Source: Geosiphon pyriformis
Lineage: Eukaryota; Glomeromycota; Glomeromycetes; Archaeosporales; Geosiphonaceae
Direction of reading: 5' to 3'
Assembly: GCA_016748015.1 (NCBI GenBank)
Contig: JAAOMT010000379.1
Span: 11,611-22,930, forward strand
DNA: 11,320 bases
The notes below the pieces were generated by a model. It had not been told where the DNA came from, did not search any database, and worked only from the letters and a program-made list of their open reading frames with translations. Made by a program: the position numbers and the translations under genes. Positions within the stretch are counted from its first letter, which is position 1; every line of letters begins with the position of its first letter. Shown one piece after another: positions 1-9,207 of the stretch.

Positions 1-101
1 TAAATTCTATTTTGTTTTTTTTGTTTGTTTAAATTATTTATTTTTATATATATATTTTAGTTATATAAAATTGTTTTTACTTGTTTATTATTATTAACAT
101 T
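1..101. other. AT-rich flank, no gene
   Basis: This is a T- and A-rich leader with short T runs and a TATATATATA tract near 46-56. Its similarity to the sequence upstream of copy B stops at about position 102, so it is most likely host flank or an unrelated older repeat. I see no coding signal in it. Confidence 0.6.
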
Positions 102-1991
102 CCAAATTCCCCAAAGAGCACATTTTTGAAAGAAGTTTTTTGTTTTTGTTTTTTCTACTTGTTATATTTCACTATTTCTCTTACAAATAATCCATTTGTT
201 ATGGACCTGGAAGCTGCTCCCAGTAGTGGTATGTTGAATAAGAAAGCTCCTGTTGGTGCTTTTTCTGGTTCTACTGGTGGCCTTTTTTCTCAAAAAAAAA
301 GGGTTTCCCTTCACCATATGATTCAATCTAGTGATAAACATGAAGCTGCTTTGGCCAAACCTCATTCTAAAGAAAATCAATACTCGGATATGGAAAGTGA
401 TTCTGGTGACAGTGTTGCTGGTAACATATTGGCTGGTAGTGGTGATGGTTCTCTTTTCGGCTCGGCTGCAACGACTCCTAAGACAAAAAGAGTTAAGAGT
501 AATTTGGACTGCGGTTCCCCTCTTGGCTTTTTGGATTATAACATGGACGATGATGATGGTGGTCCCCTCCTTCCTCCTCTTGGTATCTCTCTGGACAGAA
601 TTTGGTTGGACCCTAAAATTATTAAGACTCAAGTAAAAGTAGTGGTTAAGAAATCATTTGCTTTGGATGTCAATATCTCAAATGTGGAAGGCAAATCGGT
701 GACAACAAAGACTCAGCTCATAAAAAAAATTTTCTCAAAAATCATTGGTTTTGGGGGAGTCATTACCCCCTCAAAATTTGAAGAAATCATCAGATCCACA
801 TTCACATCAGAAGAAAACATGAAAAAAGCTGTATTATTGGCTAGAGAAAATGGGATCATCATGAACACCGATCTCAAGAAACAAGGAGTGGATTCAGATC
901 AGGCTGTGGTGATAAAAAAAATTCCCATAGACATGCCAAAAGAAATGATTGTTGCCACAGTATCTGAGTATGATCAGATTGTGTCTATTAAAGTTTAGTT
1001 AATTGGGCTGTGGCAGAAGGCTGTAGTGGAGTTCGCCAAATCTAGCCAGGCTGATCTGTTAGCATCAAAATAGTCATTCCTAATTGGGAAAGATTCTGTG
1101 TGTGTGGCCAAGGCTGTGGGAGATCATGAGACATGGGCTTTTAGGGATCAATTTAGGGTGCTTCTTTTCACATTGTCAATGGAAACGACAGCTCATGATC
1201 TTGGGACTTTTTTGGAAGAAGCTGGTAGAAAAACTTGTGTTATCAATCATTCATTGGAGACTGGTAATAGAACTCACTGTGCTGTGGTCTGTTTTGAATC
1301 TGATGAAGCTATGGAATCAGCTTTTCACATGGAGCCAATCTTTGGTGGTGTGAAACTCTCATGGGCTAGGTTGGATTTAGTTCACTATAAATGGTGTGAA
1401 AAATTTGGTCATTCTGTCTTAGAATGTGATGCTGGAGTTGTGTCAGCTTCTCAGTCGCCCAAGTCATTTAAAAGGCCTGCTAACCTGGATACTTGTTTAC
1501 AGTTGGCCAAATTATATGCTAAAAAGAAGGTTCCGATCTCTTGTCCTATTGCTTTTGGAGGCAAATTTTGGGCTCAAGTGGTCTCAGTTGCTTTAGCATT
1601 TCATGATTCTCATGATGGCTCTGGTTCTGGTTCTCTGCCCTTTGGTACTTCATGTTCTGGTAATAACCTTCCTCCTCTTTCTATGGTTAATTCCCCTTTG
1701 GGTACACATTTGGCATGTCTGGAATGCTCTGTGGAGCTCTTATCTGATCAAATTTCGAACATTTTTCTTCATTTTGACAATCTCAGTTTGGTGCCTTCGG
1801 CTCCACTTTCTAATGTGATTTTTTCTGTGGGTACTTCTCACCCATCTGTCTCTGATTTTCTTATGGTTGCTGACTCTAACTTGGGTTCCAACATAGTGTT
1901 AGATGTTCTTTTGATTCAGTCTATTTCTCTCTCTTCTGGCAATGACAATTCTCAATTGGGTCTGAGCAGTTCCAAGGTGCTAATTTCTAAA
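102..1991 (+). mobile_element. LINE (non-LTR retrotransposon) fragment, copy A, truncated at both ends
   Basis: This stretch aligns by eye, almost without indels, with 3022-4907 of the second copy downstream. The match starts around the shared string CCAAATTCC (102-110) and ends at the shared TTCTAAA (1985-1991), after which the two diverge at once. It carries only the ORF1 part of the element: no endonuclease, reverse transcriptase, 3' UTR or poly(A). Loss of the 5' end is common for LINEs because reverse transcription starts at the 3' end. Loss of the 3' end without a poly(A) tail is not, and points to a later deletion, recombination or segmental duplication. The orientation is the same as copy B. 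Confidence 0.85.
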
Positions 1992-1994
1992 TAA
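201..1994 (+). pseudogene. LINE ORF1 (RNA-binding protein), copy A, two nonsense codons and truncated C-terminus
   Basis: Read in one frame from ATG 201 this is about 597 codons with two internal stops: TAG at 996 (codon 266), where copy B has CAG, and TAG at 1071 (codon 291), where copy B has TGG. The TAA at 1992 lies just past the point where homology with copy B ends, so it is not the native stop. The order of parts is: a Ser/Gly/Asp-rich N-terminus; a first RRM-like fold around 915-1100 (strand VVIKKIP, then KAVVEFA), interrupted by both stops; a second RRM-like fold about 1155-1375; and a CCHC knuckle at 1386-1427 whose first Cys is Tyr (TAT at 1386) while the other three ligands remain. 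Proteins of this type bind element RNA in a ribonucleoprotein. The open frame continues upstream to 81 with no earlier ATG, and copy B has GTG where this copy has ATG 201, so the true start of the family is uncertain. Confidence 0.85.
996..1073 (+). other. Two nonsense mutations in copy A ORF1
   Basis: Direct comparison with copy B gives CAG to TAG (996-998) and TGG to TAG (1071-1073). Both are single transitions, C to T on the plus strand for the first and G to A for the second. Reading frame and spacing are otherwise unchanged between copies here. Confidence 0.9.
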
Positions 1995-2440
1995 AACAGT
2001 AACTATTTTTATCAATTAGCAAATTAAAAATGCTTTTTTAAGAATTAGTAGACTATTAATTTTAATTGCCAAAAGTAAAGTACTACATAGATATTTAGAT
2101 ATTTTTTTATTGACAAATAATTTGTTAAAGCCCAATATAACCAAAACTAAGTTTGATATTAAGTTTTTTTTAAATATAATATTAAAAAAAACTATTATAA
2201 ATAAGCAATTTTCTTATTTGGTTTTAGCTGTTTTGTAATTTATAATTAAGTATTAATTACAGTTTAGCTTTGTTTTTTCTGAAGTTGCTGTTAATAAAAT
2301 ATTATAATCAGAAAAAATTTTAGATTAAAAACTGGTTTATTTCACGATTTTTTTAGTAATATATTGCATCATTTTTTATTGTATAATTTAAAAACATTTG
2401 AGCAAGTTTAAACTAAAAAAAAATTGCTTCAACTATTGCT
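1992..2440. other. AT-rich spacer between the two LINE copies, no clear gene
   Basis: This holds dense A and T runs and frequent stops in every frame. No start-to-stop frame of note, RNA gene or repeat unit is visible. A stretch near 2130-2290 can be read in one frame as a string of short peptides separated by TAA/TGA/TAG. This might be deeply decayed element sequence like that at 2441-3117, but I cannot show it. Confidence 0.5.
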
Positions 2441-3117
2441 TTTGTAAATGCTACTAGTATTTTTGGTTAATTTTTTGGCTATGTTTTTGGATTTTCAAGT
2501 TTTAAAATGAGCTTTTTTGAATTTTTTGCAGTATCTAATTTGGTTATAAGTCAGTTTTTTTAACAATTTTTGGCTAAATTAATGTGTATTTTTTTGGACA
2601 ATGGCCTTTTGTTAGTAAATAATTTGCTTTGTGCATTCTTCAATTTTAACAAATTTTTTATGTTAAGTGTTCTGAGAATTTCTTTGTACTTTAATAAGAT
2701 TGGTTCTTTAAAAAAATTTGAGATAACTTTTTATAACAGACTTTTGAACAAAAAGGCAGAATAATATATTAAAAAATATTTTATTACTAAAAAAGATTAG
2801 ATCCTATAAAGCTTATGTCTTTTTAATTTGTTTTAATATTAAAGTTTTTATATAATTCTAATCTTATATTAGTGGTAAATGATAGTATTTGTTGTCAAAT
2901 AAATTTTTAATATTGAAAAAATGTTTGCATAAGATCTGGTTAAATAAAATTAATATATATATTAAGAAGTCTTTAAAGAATTTAGGTTTTTCTGCTATTA
3001 CTAATAAAGGCTCTCCTTTGTCCCAAATTCCTAAAAAAGAGTCATATTTTAAAAGTAGTTTTTTTTTTTTCTCACTTGCTGTATCTCAACATTTCTCTTA
3101 CAAATAATCCTTTTATT
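2441..3117 (+). pseudogene. Decayed coding sequence upstream of LINE ORF1 (5' part of copy B)
   Basis: Three consecutive plus-strand blocks stay readable despite very high AT. Block 1, 2441-2764, is 108 codons with only two internal stops (TAA at 2468 and 2561) and ends in a Lys/Asn-rich peptide. Block 2, 2797-2910, is 38 codons with one TAA at 2824 and includes the peptide VVNDSICCQINF. Block 3, about 2913-3107, includes HKIWLNKINIYIKK and NKGSPLSQIPKK. The blocks are in different frames, so indels separate them. The peptides look like the region that precedes ORF1 in related elements of mycorrhizal fungi, from memory and unchecked. It may be an upstream ORF or an N-terminal extension of ORF1. 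Copy A lacks everything before the equivalent of about 3022. Chance open frames in AT-rich DNA are the main alternative. Confidence 0.45.
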
Positions 3118-3530
3118 GTGGATTTGGAAGCTGCTTCTGGCAGTAGTATGTCGAATAAGAAAGCTCCTGTTGGTGCTTCTTCTGGTTCTGTTGGTGGTCT
3201 CTCCTCTCAAAAAAAAAGAGTTTTCCTTCGCCATATGAGTTAGTCTGGTGATAGAAACAAAGCTGTTTTGGCCAAATCTCATTCTGGTGGGAGTCAATAC
3301 TCAGATATAAAAAGTGATTCTGGTGACAGTGTTGCTGGTGGCATCTTGGCTGACAGTGATGATGGGTCTCTTCTTGGCTCAGCTGCAACAACTCCTAAGG
3401 CAAAGAGGATTAAGAATAATTTAGACTGCAGCTCCCCTCTTGGTTCATTAGATTACAATGTAAATGATAATGATGGTGGTCCTCTTCCCCCTCCTCTTGG
3501 TATTCCTTTAAAAAAAATGTGGCTGGATCC

Positions 3531-3536
3531 CAAATT
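3531..3536 (+). other. Single-base deletion (frameshift) in copy B ORF1
   Basis: Copy B has three A residues before TTG where copy A has four before TT. The reading frame passes from the 3118 frame to the 3519-4835 frame at this point. The protein context on both sides (WLDPK, then IVKSQVEV) matches copy A once one base is allowed for. Confidence 0.85.
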
Positions 3537-5020
3537 GTTAAATCTCAAGTGGAAGTTGCTGTTAGGAAGTTCTTTGCATTAGATATTAATCTCTTAGCTG
3601 TGGAAGGCAAATCGGCAACTGCGAAAACTCAATTGATTAGGAAATTGTTTTCAAAAATCAGTGGTTTTGGGGGGACCACTACTCCCTCAAAATTTGATGG
3701 GATTATCAGATCAACGTTTACTTTATCAGAGAGCTTGGAAAAGGCCATATCATTGGCCAAGAAAAATAACATCATAGTAAACAGTGATCTTAAGAGACAA
3801 GGAATTCACTTGGATCGGGCCATAGTAATCAAGAAAATTCCCATGGATACACCAAAAAAAATGATCATCACCACAGTATCTGAGTATGGTCAGATTGTGT
3901 CTATCAAAGTTCAGTTAATTGGGCTATGGCAGAAGGCTGTGGTGGAGTTTGCCGAATCTAGTCAGGCTGATCTGTTGGCGTCAAAATGGTCCTTTCTAAT
4001 TGGGAAAGATTCTGTGCGTGTGGCCAAGACTGTGGGAGATCATGAGACATGGGCTTTTAGGGATCAATTCAGGGCACTTCTGTTTACTTTGCTGGTGGGA
4101 ACGACGGCTTATGATCTTGGGAATCTATTGGAAGGGGCCAGTGGGAAAACTTGTGTCATCAATCATTTATTGGAAACTGGCAATAGAACACACTGTGTTG
4201 TGATATGGTTTGAATCTAATGAAGCTATGGAATCGGCTTTTCACACGGAGCCGATCTTTGGTGGAGTGAAACTCTCATGGGTTAGGTTGGATTTGGTTTG
4301 CTGTGAACAGTATGGGAAGTTTGGTCATTCTGCCCTAGAATGTGATGCTAAGGTTGCATCAGTTTTTCAATCACCCAAGTCATTTAGAAAGCCTGCTAAC
4401 TTGGATACTCGTCTCCAGTTGGCCAAATTATATGCTAAAAAAAAGGTTCCAATCTCTTGTCCTGTCGCTTTTGGAGGCAAATTCTGGGCCCAAGTGGTCT
4501 CAGTTGCTTCAGTCTCTCGTGTTCCTCTTGATGACTTTGGTTCTGGTTCTCTGCTCATTGGTGCTTCGAATTCTGGTGGTACCCCTCCTCCTCTCTCTAT
4601 GATCGATGCCCCTTTGGGTGTGCATTTGGCATGTCTGAAATGCTCTATAGAGCTTTTATCTGATCAAATTTCGAACATTCTTCTTCGTTTTGACAATCTC
4701 AGTTTGGTGCCTTTAGCTCCTTCTTCTAATATGATTCTTCTGGTGAATACTCCTCAACTGTCTGTCTCTGGTTCTCTTATGGTGGCTAACTCAGACTTGG
4801 ATTCCAACATGGTATTAGACGTACCTTTGGCTTAACCCATTTCTTCTTCTTCTAGCAATGATAGTTCTCAATTAGGTCATAGCAGTTCCAAGGTGTTGAC
4901 TTCTAAAGTTGGTGTTTTAGAATCAAAGTTGGTTGCTCTCGATGCTTCCATTGGTTTGATTTTGGCAAAGTTGGAACAGTTGTGTGCTGGTTCGGGTTCT
5001 CTGATTCTCTCCTCATATCA

Positions 5021-5024
5021 ATGA
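5021..5024 (+). promoter_or_regulatory. ATGA overlap of ORF1 stop and ORF2 start
   Basis: The ORF1 frame ends in TGA at 5022-5024 and the first ATG of ORF2 is at 5021-5023, so the two codons share TG. ORF2 begins here with MTNYIWKIATCNVRG, exactly where the endonuclase domain should start. Such overlaps in other LINEs and in some viruses allow termination and reinitiation by the same ribosome. Coupling here is an inference from position. Confidence 0.7.
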
Positions 5025-5720
5025 CCAATTATATTTGGAAAATTGCCACGTGCAATGTTAGGGGAATGAACAATCCTGCGAAACAGGAGGATGTTATTTG
5101 TTGGCATAAAAAAATAAACAATTTGGTCTCTATCATTACTAAAACGAAATTAAAAGGTAAGGCATGTCTGTGAATTGCAGACAAGTTTGATGGTGTCTGA
5201 GTGTTCACTTCTGGTTTGGACTCTGGTCACTTGGGTGTGGGTGTTGCTGTTATCATGGATGTTTCTTTGGCTTGTCATGTGTGCAAGATTTTTGAGGTGC
5301 CTGGTCGGCTCCTTTCTATTAAATTGCTTTTCAAGGATAAACTTTCTGTGTTAATTTTGGGGCTTTATACTAGTGCTTCTTCAGTGGTCTGGTTCTTTTA
5401 GGCTGGTGAAATCAATTCTCTCATTGCGAAGGCTGTCAATGAATTTTCTTTCATCATTCTTGGTGGCGATTTTAATGAAGACAACTCTCGTAAAAGTGCA
5501 AGTTTTAAAAGATGCTTTGATTTGGGTCTGGTCAATTCTTTAGTTGGTAGCCCGGCTGCAAAATTGCTCACTTGGAAAAATTCTAGGGGTGTTAAGAAAA
5601 CAATTGATTACGTGTTTGTCTCCTCGAGTCTTGTCAATGCGATAGTGCATTGTGAAGTTTTGAATGTCAGTGAGCATTTTGACACGGACCATCAAGCTGT
5701 TTCAGTGGATTTGGGTTTGG
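5021..5720 (+). other. AP-like (EEP) endonuclease domain of ORF2
   Basis: The visible landmarks are the active-site Asn in CNVRG (residue 12); the usual catalytic Glu position, which reads Lys in TKTKL (residue 41, AAA at 5141); GGDFNED with Asp 150 and Asn 152; DYVFVS at residues 196-201; and the terminal Asp-His pair in FDTDHQAV (residues 223-224). This is the order of the exonuclease-endonuclease-phosphatase fold that cuts target DNA in LINEs. Three in-frame stops (5171, 5198, 5399) fall inside it, and the Glu to Lys change would remove metal binding. The Glu is expected from the fold; it is not seen here. Confidence 0.85.
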
Positions 5721-6529
5721 GCGGGCTCTTGGATATGCATTTGAATTCTCTTTACAAGCAAGCAAATAGAGATTGTTGGAAGTTTGATGTCAAAAGTGCC
5801 AATAAAGCTAAGTGGTTGGAGTTTAGGGAGGCCTCAGCTGCTAATGTCTCTATGTTCTCGGATGCTTTTGGTGTGGCAGTGAAGTTTTCAGATGTGGATG
5901 CTATGTGGGACATTGTTCGCAAAATTATGGTTTTTTCAGCGGGTGGTGCATTTAAGAAAAAATGGTTCAAAGGTTTTGATGGTGTATTTACCAAGACTTC
6001 TTCTAGATTTCACAAGCTGGAGCTGCTGGTTTCTAAGTTGGTCAAGGCTTCGCGTTTGGCTTCTAGTGATGGTTTTGCTTCTTTGTTGGAGGTGTGGCAC
6101 AGACTCGACTCTCCTGGTGCATCGGTGGTCAAGTCTCTGTTTCTTTCAGGTTCTAATTTTGATCTTATTCGTTCTGTGCTGGCCAAAGCAAGGAAATCGT
6201 ACTGCTCCTTCAAATTAGTGGAATTCAAGCGTGCTGAGAAATTTTCAATCAAGCAGACTATTAATAGGAGAATGGAGAGTTTTGAGCTGAACAAGGGTCA
6301 CATCATTAGGAGTGTCTTGGAGCGTCCTTTTCGCAAGGTGGTCTTGGATCATCTAGTTGTGGAAAATAAGTTGATTTTAGAGCCTGATTTGGTTAAGTCT
6401 AAGGTGGACAAAATTATGGAGAAATGGACCAGAAAACATGAGGTGGTGTCTGACTTATCTGAGGATTGGGCTCGTCAATATCGGCCTCTGGATTACGTGT
6501 TCGATAGTGCTTTCTCTGATGTCATGTGT

Positions 6530-7560
6530 TCGATTAGTTTTGATGAGTTGTCAGCTGTTGTTAAGGATCTTCCTGATGGAAAAGTGACTGGTCTTTCTGG
6601 TATCTCCAATGAATTATGGAAACATTGTGACAAATCTGTTTTGGATATGTTTTTGGTGCTCTTGAATTTCTGTTTAGTTGTTGAGTTAGTACTTGGGCCT
6701 TGGAGAGAAGCTTGGGTTTCAATGATTCCTAAACCATATGAATGGGAGGGAGTTCTCATAAACACCCGTCCTATAGCTTTAATTGAGACAGCCCGCAAAA
6801 TTCTCTCCAAGATCCTTTCAGATAGGATCTCTCTGGCTTGCAGTACTTTTGATGTTCTTCGTGGGGACAATTTTTCGGTTTTGAAGGGTATGACAACACA
6901 ATCTCCCATTTTTGCTATCGGTTCTGTGGTTGAGGATGCCTTGGAGAAGAACTATGAACTTTGGCTGGTTTTACAGAACATGCACAAGGCTTATGACTCA
7001 GTTGGTTGGAAACATCTTAGGAGAAGTCTAGTCAGGATCAAAATGTGTAACAGGTTTATTAGATTTTTTGGCAGTATTCACAATGGTCGCGTCAACAGAG
7101 TAATGACGGACTTTGGCTTGACTGATAGATATTGTGTTTACGATGATCTGGATCAGGGAGAAGTTTTCTCGCCTCTTCTTTGGCATATTTTTTACGATTC
7201 ACTTCTGTGTGAGATTAAGAGACAGGATAGTGTGTATGGCTACAGGTTGAATTCTCATTTTATATCAAGAACTGGCCAGGTGGATCCTCAAGCTGGGCTG
7301 TCTTCGTTTCTTGCTGCCGGAGCTTTTGTCGATAATACTATTTGGGTTGGGAGCAGTCAGGCTGCTACGCAACACATCCTTGATGTTGCTAGTGAGTTTT
7401 TTAGGTTTAATGATATTTCTGTAAACAACGACAAAACAGTGGCCATCCCCATCAATTGCCGGGTGCTGGATCCTTATTTAACTATTAGTGGTGCGCCTAT
7501 TTCCATTGCCAAGAAAGGGGAATCTCATCGCTATTTGGGTATTTTTTTGTCTTCTGAGGG
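6530..7560 (+). other. Reverse transcriptase domain of ORF2, catalytic Asp residues altered
   Basis: RT landmarks in order: GLSGISNELWK (near 6590), MIPKP and NTRPIALIETARKI (about 6721-6801), the motif A region LQNMHKAYDSV (6971-7003), LDQGEVFSPLLW (about 7148-7183, motif B equivalent), and the motif C region AFVDNTIWVGS (7322-7354). RT motif A carries the first catalytic Asp three residues before the Lys-Ala-Tyr/Phe-Asp run. That position is Asn here (AAC 6977). Motif C should end in Asp-Asp and reads Asp-Asn (AAT 7334). Both changes need only G to A. The polymerase would be inactive even if the stops were removed. Confidence 0.88.
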
Positions 7561-8409
7561 TCTTTCGAAGCCTAGCTTGGCTAAAGCTCAGGCTGATGTA
7601 CGGTTTTTTGTGAATCTTGTTTTGAGAAAAGTGATTTTGGACAAGCAGTGTACATATTTGGTGTCTGCAGTTCTTTTCCCTATCATCAGCTACAGGATCC
7701 AGTTCAGTTTCGTTTCTATTGGTGTTTGTAGTAAATGAGATGTTTTGGTATGCAGAGTCTTAAAATACAAGTCTGGATTGCCACGTGATTTCTTCAGTGA
7801 TGCACTTCATCACCCCTCTATGTACAATTTAAAAACTTTCAAACAGATCCAGGCTGAGAGTAAATTGGCCTCCATTGTTGCTTTTGCAAATTCTACTGGT
7901 GTCTTGGGTCACTTGTTTTCTCACAGGTCTCATGACCTCCAGGTTCTCAGCTGGCGTCCTCGTCATTTCTTGCTGTTTCTGGCTTGTGTTAGTATCAGCC
8001 CCTTGAATAATTTTTTGGCAGGTGTGGTTTGCATTTTTTCTGGGTGTGATTTGTCTTTGGGAGGCCCTCTGGCTTGTGTCGTTAGAGTAGTACTCTTATG
8101 TCTTTGGTTCTTGGTAAATCCTATTTTTTCAAGTGCATCTCCTCACTCAGGCGTTATGGAATTGCTTTTATGGAACAGCTTCGTGACCGTAATGGTGATG
8201 TTTTCAGTTGGGGGACCTTCAAGCGTTGGAAGAGGCTAGACCCTCGTGGCCCAGTCCCTTTCTGGTTTGATCTTTCCATTCGCTTTCTTGGTGGTATTGT
8301 GCCTCTCTCTTCAAGTTCTTCTTTGGTGGATGATCATGCTGTGTCTGATGTTCATCTTTCTCATGATTTTGGTGTGATTCGTGACACTTTGCTGACTGTT
8401 GATGCTGCC

Positions 8410-8800
8410 CACTTTTCTGTGTATACGGATGGTTCTCTTTTTGGTCTGGGCACTGTTGACGTGAGAACAGGTGCTGTCGTTTTTTTTGAGGACATTAACT
8501 TGGGTTTGGGTGTTGGGGTGCCTGGTTTGGTTTCTTCTACTCTGACAGAACTACAAGCCATAGTTTTGGCCCTTGAGTGTATTCCCTTTTCTCGTTCGAT
8601 CGACTTGTTCTCGGATAGTCAAGCTGCTTTGGATGCATGTAGGTCGGAGTCTTCACTGGTTCGTCCGAATTTCAGGAACCGCTGTTAGATCAAGTGTCAT
8701 CATATTGCTACTGTCATTTGTCAAAAAAATTTGGATGTGAATTGGGTTAAGGTGAAAGGCCATTTGGGTGTCTCAAGCAATGAGCGTGCTGATGCGCTTG
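8410..8800 (+). other. RNase H domain of ORF2, catalytic residues conserved
   Basis: All four acidic residues of the type I RNase H active site are visible: Asp in YTDGS (GAT 8428), Glu in ELQAIVLALE (GAA 8548), Asp in FSDSQAALDAC (GAT 8614) and Asp in NERADALAK (GAT 8791). The GHLG loop His is at 8761. A TAG at 8686 (Trp expected) splits the domain. The presence of RNase H separates this element from L1, which lacks it, and groups it with the I/R1-like and plant or fungal LINEs that carry it. Confidence 0.88.
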
Positions 8801-9159
8801 CCAAAGGTGCTGCTCTCTCTGCTTGGCATCTACCTCATTTGGTCAATAAATGTTTTATATGTGCTGGTGGTACAGCAGTTTCTGGTAATTCTAGACACTT
8901 TGTTCGTGATGTTTTTTGGTCAGTTCATCGAGCTCGTTGGGAGATTGGAGTAGGTTCTCGTGTTGTGGATGATAGTTTGTGTGCTGATATCAATTGGTCT
9001 AAGTCTTCTATGGTATGGCACCCCGATTCTCACTTGGCATCCGGTTTTACCAGCATGCGCATGGCAAGTTGTTGTACTTACTTTATGAAGGCTCTCCATC
9101 ATCAGCTTCCTGTTGCTGTGCACAAGCATTTATATGATAGGAGATACCCCAGTGTGGTC

Positions 9160-9207
9160 TGCCTGTTTTGTGGTGACATTGAGATCTCGGATCATGTTTT
9201 TTCATGT
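9160..9207 (+). other. CCHC zinc finger after RNase H (zf-RVT type)
   Basis: The ligands read Cys (9160), Cys (9169), His (9193) and Cys (9205), in the peptide CLFCGDIEISDHVFSC. The spacing C-x2-C-x7-H-x3-C and the position after RNase H match the zinc-binding domain common at the end of LINE ORF2 proteins. All four ligands are intact, although a frameshift follows shortly after. Confidence 0.75.

Larger units (their letters stand above)
3118..5024 (+). pseudogene. LINE ORF1 (RNA-binding protein), copy B, two stops and one frameshift
   Basis: The reconstructed length is about 635 residues if read from the GTG at 3118, the position of ATG 201 in copy A. Lesions: TAG at 3241 (copy A has CAA); loss of one A near 3531-3535, shown by CCCAAATTG against CCTAAAATT in copy A; and TAA at 4833, where copy A has CAG. 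Beyond 4833 the frame stays open to TGA 5022-5024, so the native C-terminus includes a short Leu-rich, probably helical segment (about 4910-4985). Parts in order: acidic Ser/Gly N-terminus; RRM-like fold about 3810-4030 (IVIKKIP, KAVVEFA); second RRM-like fold about 4070-4290 (ALLFTL, CVVIWFES); CCHC knuckle 4302-4343 whose second Cys is Tyr (TAT 4311); and an FGGKFWAQVV motif near 4471. The longest intact piece, 3519-4835, spans both RRMs and the knuckle. Confidence 0.88.

Noticed and set aside
162-632. Minus-strand open frame of 156 codons opposite copy A ORF1
   Set aside because: It is a shadow of the plus-strand ORF1. The plus strand aligns as protein with copy B, and the minus frame is not kept at the same extent in copy B.
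2570-2764. A separate small gene of 64 codons
   Set aside because: It has no ATG in good context, is flanked in the same frame by further readable codons across a TAA, and fits better as a block of decayed element sequence.
3118-3120. GTG as a true non-ATG start of copy B ORF1
   Set aside because: It is the position of ATG in copy A, so a lost start is one reading, but the upstream decayed coding sequence also allows a longer ORF1. The data here do not decide, so no claim of non-ATG initiation is made.
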